Below are positions 58,483 through 64,000 of a DNA stretch of 64,000 bases, piece by piece. The notes beneath the pieces were generated by a model. The model saw only the letters and a program-made list of their open reading frames with translations. It was not told where the DNA came from and searched no databases. A program made the translations under genes and the position numbers. Source of the DNA: Nepenthes gracilis (taxonomy: Eukaryota > Streptophyta > Magnoliopsida > Caryophyllales > Nepenthaceae); contig BSYO01000005.1 of the NCBI GenBank assembly GCA_033239525.1, positions 22,922,519-22,986,518 on the forward strand, read 5' to 3'. The stretch's first letter is position 1. Every line of letters begins with the position of its first letter.

Positions 58483-58650
58483 TCTAATTGGTCTCCCAAA
58501 ATGATGTGGGACTCCTGACCCTTCTCACCTAGGACCTTTCAGCCAGCTTGAATCTTCGGAGCAGCCAGGAGTTTCGGAGCAGCCAAGAGCTTTGGAGTAG
58601 TATTGTGTTATTTTTTTCGTTATATATTCTTATTGTACATTCAACATATG

Positions 58651-58656
58651 AATAAA
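58651..58656 (+). terminator. AATAAA polyadenylation signal (T3 antisense gene)
   Basis: AATAAA in the phrase CATATGAATAAAATTC, about 170 bp after the stop codon, as in T2. Confidence 0.5.
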
Positions 58657-58850
58657 ATTCATCTTTGGTACAATCTTTCTCCTTTTCCTTAGATTGTTTA
58701 TATGCTTGATTCTTTATTGGACTCGTTCCTTTAGAAAATTTTATCCTTTATGAGCGAAGTGGCCGAACGTTTTTATCATTGTTGGCTGAAAATGCTACCT
58801 CTAGGGTATTCGCATTCCTACTGTCTTTAAGCCCCCTAAGTTTTTAAATT

Positions 58851-59063
58851 CAACCTCTTGAGGGCTGCTTAGCGTTGTTACTAAGTTTTGAATTCCACTT
58901 CAATGAGCCACTCAGAACTTTACAAGCTTTGTGAATATGACCTCCAATAGGCCACTTGGACTTTGCCGAGTTTCTTGAGTATGACCTCTAATGGGCAACT
59001 CAGAATTTGTCGAGTTTTTGAGTCCGACTTCAATGAGTCGCTCAAACTTTGCCAAGTTTCTTT
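58851..59063. repeat. Hairpin tandem array between convergent genes (T3)
   Basis: About five units of 40-44 bp, collinear with the T2 array. Units such as CACTTGGACTTTGCCGAGTTTC keep part of the stem, and several have lost one pairing base. It lies between the antisense gene's poly(A) signal and the pol stop. Confidence 0.7.
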
Positions 59064-59249
59064 GACAAGTGAAAGGGATCCTTTCACTTGATTTAGGGGC
59101 GGCCTAAATCTTGTAGGCTTATGAAATAATATGCAAACACTCAATTGAATGCAAGACCGCGAATAAGCAAGAGAAATTTTATTGTATTCACAAAACGTGG
59201 TACAAGCACTTTAAATGATGTATTTGACCCTACCTGGCCGCTTATACAT

Positions 59250-60300
59250 TCATTGATAGTATTTTTTGAGGTGAGAGGTGTTCTATATTTGAGGGACAAG
59301 TCTGCCTTCTTAGGTGTGCAACTTGTAGGACCCATTTCGAATGACGGTTGAGACCAGGATTTGCCTTTCCCAATTTGGAAAAAGTTTATTCCCGCCGATA
59401 TCTTTACCCATGGCCTCGACGCCCCTCAATACTAAGTATCCCACTTCAAACTATCATACCTTCACCTTCTTATTATAATATCTTACAACTCTCTGTTGGT
59501 GTTCCGCCGCACGCAGCCTTACCAGGTCTCGTGCTTCCTTGAGTATGTCAAGGTTTTCCCAAAGTTTCTAAGCTTTGTCACCCGGGTTGAAGCACTCAAC
59601 CCAAAGACTAGGAAGTTCGACTTTCCACCAGGAATGGCTGCCTCAACCACATGGCATTGGTGAAGGAGGTTTCTTGCGTTAGCTCCTCGATGTTGTCTTG
59701 TACAACCACAAGACTTATTGCGATTCGTGTACCCAGAGCCCCCAAAGATGCTCCAACTTGGTCTTTAGTCCATGTAATATTGTGTGGTTCATGACTTCTA
59801 CTTGCCCATTGCATTGCGATTCACGTGAGGCGCGCATGAACAAACCTTATCCTCAAATTGGTACAGTATTTGGTGAATTATTTTCCAGTAAATTAGGTAC
59901 ATTGTTAGTCAAGATACACTCAGAAATTTTCAACTTGCACACGATGTTCTGTTGGACAAACTTTGTTGCATTCTGCTCTGTTATTCATGCCAATGGTGTG
60001 ACCTCGACCTACTTCGTGAAGTAGTCAATTTCTACGATCAGAAATTTTCTTTTTCCAGTCGCTGTCGGTGGAAGTCCGAGTATGTCAAGCCCGCATTAAG
60101 CAAAGGGCCAAGGCGATTGTAAAGTTCGAAGCTCCGTGTGAAGTTGGTGGGTGAGGTTCTCGTAGACTTAGCAAATCTCACATTTCGTAAGAAATTCATG
60201 GCGTCATACTTCATGGATGGCCAATAGTACCCCTGCCTCATCAGCTTAAAGGCGAGATTTTTGTCCTAATATGGGATCCACATATTCCGAGGTGCACTTA
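59250..60300 (-). pseudogene. T3 integrase (degenerate)
   Basis: The zinc module GYYWPSMKYDAMNFL is followed by a frame break (one base lost near 60187, RNVRFAK). The core has IDYFTK with a stop for Trp, and LTNNVP in place of VTDNG as in T2. The last catalytic Glu is retained (N-G-Q-V-E-V, about 59803). The C-terminal end is TGA at 59250-59252. Confidence 0.8.
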
Positions 60301-60302
60301 TT

Positions 60303-60970
60303 AAAGGGCATAATCAGCCTCCTCGGGAGTGAGGCACCGCGGATAGGGGCAGAGAACACGCACCGGTACAATTGGTCGTCCATGATAGTATACCAACCTG
60401 CTATCTTCTTAACCTTCTTGACTTCATTCGCATCTTCATGTAATGCCCTATCAGAAAAGTACCTTAAATAGGGAGTCATCCAATTGCTAACATTCGATAG
60501 CTGCATCACCTCTGCCTCAGGATCTTCTATGCTTGGCCTCTCAAGGATTTCGTACATCCCTCGGGTTTATTGCTCTGGGTCTCCGATTGCTGCTACTTTT
60601 GCCGGTAAATCGGCCTTCCTATTCTCTTCTCTGGGGATGTGGACTATTTCCACATTCTTAAAGTCCAAAGTTAAACTTTGCACCCTTGGAAGATACTTAG
60701 AGAGCTGTGGGTTGTTCATTTCGAAATGTCCGCGAACTTGGTTGACGACCAAGTCGGAGTCACTGTATACAACCAAACTTCTAGTCGAACATTCCTTAGC
60801 CAATCGGAGCTCTGCTAGCAATGCTCCGTGCTCCGCGACGTTGTTGGTTGCTGAAAACCCGAGGATCATGGAATATTTTATCTCTGACCCCTCAGGTGTT
60901 CTCAGCACAACGCAAACTCCACAGCCATCCTTCATTGAAGAGCCATCCACGTGCAGAATCTATATCGGTG
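60303..60970 (-). pseudogene. T3 archaeal-type RNase H domain and linker
   Basis: A long uninterrupted frame (60950-60567) carries HVDGSSMKDGCGVCVVLRT, ATNNVAEHGALLAELRLAKE, VVYSDSDLVVNQVRGHFEMN and HIPREENRKADLPAKVAAIG. All four expected acidic positions are present. This is the best kept of the three archaeal-type RNase H copies. The linker follows in a second open stretch (60557-60303). Confidence 0.85.
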
Positions 60971-61089
60971 CGCTGTAAGGCTCATCTGCGTCACGAAGGT
61001 CTAAAGCGCCTAGAGCCGAGATCGCCTTCTTGATGATGAAATCTGCCAAGGACTGACCTTGTAAGGCTAGCCTCTGGTAAAATTATATG

Positions 61090-62330
61090 TCGGACTCTTC
61101 CAACTCAATGGCCCACTTGACCAGTTATCTTAACATCTCGAGCTTTTATAATATTGCTCTTAAGGGCTAACCGGTGAGGACTACCACCTTATGCACTTGA
61201 AAGTAGAGTCTCAACTTCCGAACAGAATACACGAGTGCCAAAACTATCTTCTCCACATTGGGGTACCTAGTTTCTGCATCAACCAAGGTTTTGCTTACAT
61301 AATACATAGGCTGTTTTCTACCGTACTGCTGTTAAATCAACACCGAGTTTAAGATCGTGTCGGACACAGCGAGATACAAGTATAGTTCCTCATCTAGTTG
61401 AGGAGAAGCCAAAAGAGGATGACTCAAAAGATACTCCTTGAGACCTCGGAAGGCCTCCTCACAGTCATTTGTCCACTGGAAGCCGTTAATCTTAGTCCCA
61501 CTTAATGCTTTGAAATACAACAAATACTTCTTGGCCGATTTGGCCAAGAAGTGAGAGAGAGCTGCTATTATTCCAATCAACTTTTGGACCTCCTTTACGG
61601 TCCGAGGGGACTTCATATCAAAGATGGCCTTGATCATCTCTGGGTTTGCTTCAATCCCTCGGCGTGAAACAATATATCCTAAGAACTTTTCAGAAGCCAC
61701 TCCAAATCTGCACTTTGTTAGGTTGAACTTCATCTGGTGCGCTGTGAGCACATTCAAGGTCTCCTCTAAATGTTGGATGTGGTGGTCGACCGCCTTACTC
61801 TTAATGAGCATGTTGTCCATATAAACCTTCACATTCCTTCCGATTTGGGTTTCGAATATTTTATTGACAAGCCGCTAGTAAGTGGCACCCGCATTCTTCA
61901 ATCTAAGGGCATAACTTTGTAAACAATATATCCATTGGTCTACCATAAATGATATATGCTCTTCACCTTTTTGGCTCATTTGTATATGATGATAACCCAA
62001 GTACGCATCCATGAAACTTAAGAGTTCATATCCGAATATCGAGTCTACAAGCAGATCGAGTCTAGGCAGTGGGAAGCTATTTTTTGGACAAGCCTTATTG
62101 ACATCCGTAAAGTCAATGCACATCCTCCACTTTCTGTTACTCTTTTTTTACCATGACCACACTTGACAGCCAATCTGGGTATTGCACCTCCCGGATGAAT
62201 CTAATATCTAGAGCTTGTTTACCTCTTCACTAATGGCCACTAGTTTATTGGCCAAGTAATTCCTCCGCTTTTGCCAGACGGGTTTGTGATAGGGATCCAA
62301 GCTCATTTTGTGGACCATCACTTCAATTGG
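61090..62330 (-). pseudogene. T3 reverse transcriptase with conventional RNase H
   Basis: Collinear with T2: MCIDFTDVNKACPKNSFPLP (62123), LLSFMDAYLGYHHIQMSQKG, YMDN at 61812-61823, LGYIVSRRGIEANPEMIKAI and a thumb ending in LSHFLAKSAKKYLLYFKALS. The conventional RNase H part (DEELYLYLAVSD) follows. Frame changes occur near 61905 and 62205. Confidence 0.85.
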
Positions 62331-62354
62331 TATCACTGGCATGTCACTGAGTAC

Positions 62355-62620
62355 CTAAGCAAAAACTTCTGAATTTTTTCGAAGGAAACTGATCATCCGG
62401 TCTCGAAAGGATTGTGGCGGAGAGCTTTCTATTTGGATGACTTTTTCAGGATTGCTGGGATCAAATGGGACTCGGTCTATTGGTTCTCTAGATTGAACTT
62501 GTGACAGTGTTGTTTCATCTTGTAGATCAAGGTCTTCCATAGGTTAGGGAAGAGGTGCCTGTGTGACTTGTGATCGATAGCATGTCCGTCTCCTGCTGCT
62601 TGGTCTTCGAGGATCTTCCC
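62355..62620 (-). pseudogene. T3 linker between protease and RT
   Basis: Open stretch with MEDLDLQDETTLSQVQSREP and SFRDRMISFLRKNSEVFA, equal to T1 near 22740-22560. It links protease to RT in the Tat polyprotein and has no enzymatic motif. Confidence 0.7.
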
Positions 62621-63080
62621 AATTTGAAATGGCGTTGAAAATTTCATCTATAGGTGTGAAATAGAAGTGACGGCATCAAAAACAGTCAGACAAGGACGTC
62701 CGAAGATAGCATTGTAGGCCAAAGGAAGGTCTACTACTAAGAAGATGAGAGTCTTGGATGCAAGCCTCGGATAAATCCCTAGAGTAACTTCAAGTTGGAT
62801 ACCTCTTGAACTGGTATTGGCTCATTATCCAGCCTGTAGAGAGGTCCCTCGGTTGCTTTCAACTAATTCCTCTTAAGTCCCAATTTAAAATACGCAACAA
62901 GATAAAGTAAATTTCGCGAGCTTCCATTATCAATAAATACTCGTTTTATCTGGTAGTCAATGACTCCATCAGAAACGAGTGCAGTTACAACCAAGGGGTT
63001 TGAATACCAGAAAGTTACATGAGTCATATTTTTATTACTAAAACTAATAACCTCATCCCTAATTCCTACCCTTGGCTTCT
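62621..63080 (-). pseudogene. T3 aspartic protease region
   Basis: FSNKNMTHVTFWYSNPLVVT and RVFIDNGSSRNLLYLVAYFK with the D-x-G-S loop. The retropepsin C-terminal block around 62720-62690 is in another frame. Confidence 0.77.
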
Positions 63081-64000
63081 TCGCTGTAGAGTTCTCCCTA
63101 GTGTCTTCTCTGGTTGGGCGAGTTGATATCTTGTTCACAACTCCCGCGGCCACTTTGTTCTTTGGTGGGTCTGCCTCACAATCGCTTGCTATTTTGAAAG
63201 TCTGTCCGGGCCTTTGCAGAAAGTCGTTAAGGGAACCTTTCTTGATTAGCTCCTTGATTTCTTTCTGTAACGTCTGGCAGTCCTCCGTACTGTGACCTCC
63301 ACAATAATGGTGGTGACAATACTTCGATTGATCACCACCCTCTGGATTCTTCAGTGCCTTGGGCCACCTAAAAAATTTCTTATCTCGAATATGTATTAGG
63401 ATGTTGGTATATGTGTCATTCAAGGAAGTCAGTTTCACAGACCTGAGCTCCCTCCGAACGACCTGTTCGGACTTGTGCTACTTCTTAGGCCCTTGGGAAC
63501 CCTAATGGACCCCACTTTTCCTCTTTCCTTTTACAAACATCAGGTGGAATTTCTCGTCTCGTTCTGGCTTCTTGGTGTCGTTCGCTTCTTCGACCTCTAT
63601 GTATACTAGTGCCACGGCCTTGGCCTTTGCAAAGGTTTGGGGTCCCTTGTGGATGAGGTGCTTGAATAAAACTCCTCCCTCCAACACAGATAAGAAAACG
63701 TTAAGCTTTACCCCATACGTCAGGTTGGAAAACTGCCTGGCCTCTGCAATAAATCGAGACAGAAAACCTCTCAAACTCTCCTTGGCCCCTTGCTTTACGC
63801 GAGTAAGGTGCCAGGGCTGATTTTTAATTCTCCTACTAGACGCAAATTGGGAGAGAAAATTGTCTGCTAGCTCGCCGAATGGCTGAATGAAATTTGCTGT
63901 CAGTTCGTAGAACCAAATCCTTGCATCTCCCTTAAGTGTCAACGGAAAGTATTGATATATCGTCATCTCATCCAAGCCATAGAGGCTCAGGTGCTCACAA
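63081..64000 (-). pseudogene. T3 gag (continues beyond window)
   Basis: Two long open stretches carry the capsid core (YQYFPLTLKGDARIWFYELT, FASSRRIKNQPWHLTRVKQG, LRGFLSRFIAEARQFSNLTY and a block ending FKHLIHKGPQ, 63975-63502) and a zinc knuckle YCHHHYCGGHSTEDC (about 63330-63285). This is the best preserved gag in the window. It shows what T2 lost by its internal deletion. Confidence 0.85.

Larger units (their letters stand above)
55475..64000 (-). mobile_element. Tat-lineage retrotransposon T3 (runs off the window)
   Basis: Collinear with T2 from the LTR remnant (LTR end ATCCATCA at 55617, PPT from 55618) through the antisense gene, hairpin array and pol. Gag continues past the window edge. 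T3 keeps the 550 bp of gag that T2 lost. Shared defects with T2 include YMDN in RT, the altered integrase Asp and the TGA in the antisense gene. The 5' LTR, if any, lies beyond 64000. Confidence 0.88.

Noticed and set aside
1..64000. tRNA, rRNA or other structured RNA genes
   Set aside because: No cloverleaf with A and B box spacing, and no rRNA signature phrase, was seen on either strand by eye.

Overview
The window is nuclear DNA of a land plant, most likely a flowering plant. The evidence is a plant-type FAR1-related sequence, a Sec61-alpha terminal exon closest to plant proteins, GT-AG introns, AT-rich intergenic DNA, and Ty3/gypsy elements of the Tat lineage. No intact host gene is present. 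Apart from the first 3 kb, nearly everything recognisable is transposable-element sequence in several nested layers.

Layout. (1) 1-4.1 kb: a broken FAR1-RELATED SEQUENCE gene (347-2377, +), followed by the last exon of a SEC61 alpha gene (2911-3150, +) without its earlier exons. (2) 4.1-11.1 kb: AT-rich DNA without genes, with microsatellites, two perfect inverted repeats and a small GC-rich island of unknown nature. (3) 11.1-15.4 kb: copy A of a repeated host segment, interrupted by a 1131-bp solo LTR with perfect GATTT target duplication (11443-12573) and by a second solo LTR (14038-14935). (4) 15.4-26.2 kb: an LTR-like fragment, then Tat element T1 in minus orientation (16547-26154). T1 has one truncated and one complete LTR, PBS, PPT, degenerate gag-pol on the minus strand, and a spliced antisense ORF on the plus strand. 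(5) 26.2-30.5 kb: copy B of the host segment and linked sequence. (6) 30.5-39.4 kb: a gene-less long-LTR element (X) with 2.1-kb LTRs in minus orientation. (7) 39.4-48.7 kb: LTR-like sequence and Tat element T2. (8) 49.5-52.9 kb: copy C of the host segment, which lacks the T1-family insertion. (9) 52.9-64 kb: a truncated LTR of X, LTR-like sequence and Tat element T3, which runs off the window.

The large-scale structure is a composite repeat. The interval 26155-48735 and the interval 49803-64000 are collinear copies with a period of about 23.65 kb. The second copy lost about 8.4 kb, including most of element X. Copy A plus T1 is an older, more diverged partner in the same order (host segment, then minus-strand Tat element).

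The Tat elements share one plan. Gag, protease, RT, RNase H, archaeal-type RNase H and integrase lie on one strand. A separate spliced gene with a PF04195-like N-terminus and a coiled-coil C-terminus is read from the opposite strand. The two transcription units converge on an array of short hairpin-forming tandem repeats. All three copies are dead by stops, frameshifts and active-site substitutions, and T2 and T3 share several lesions that predate their duplication.

All calls are by eye: domain names come from motif recognition, and homologous boundaries between copies are good to roughly 5-20 bp except where terminal dinucleotides or target duplications fix them.
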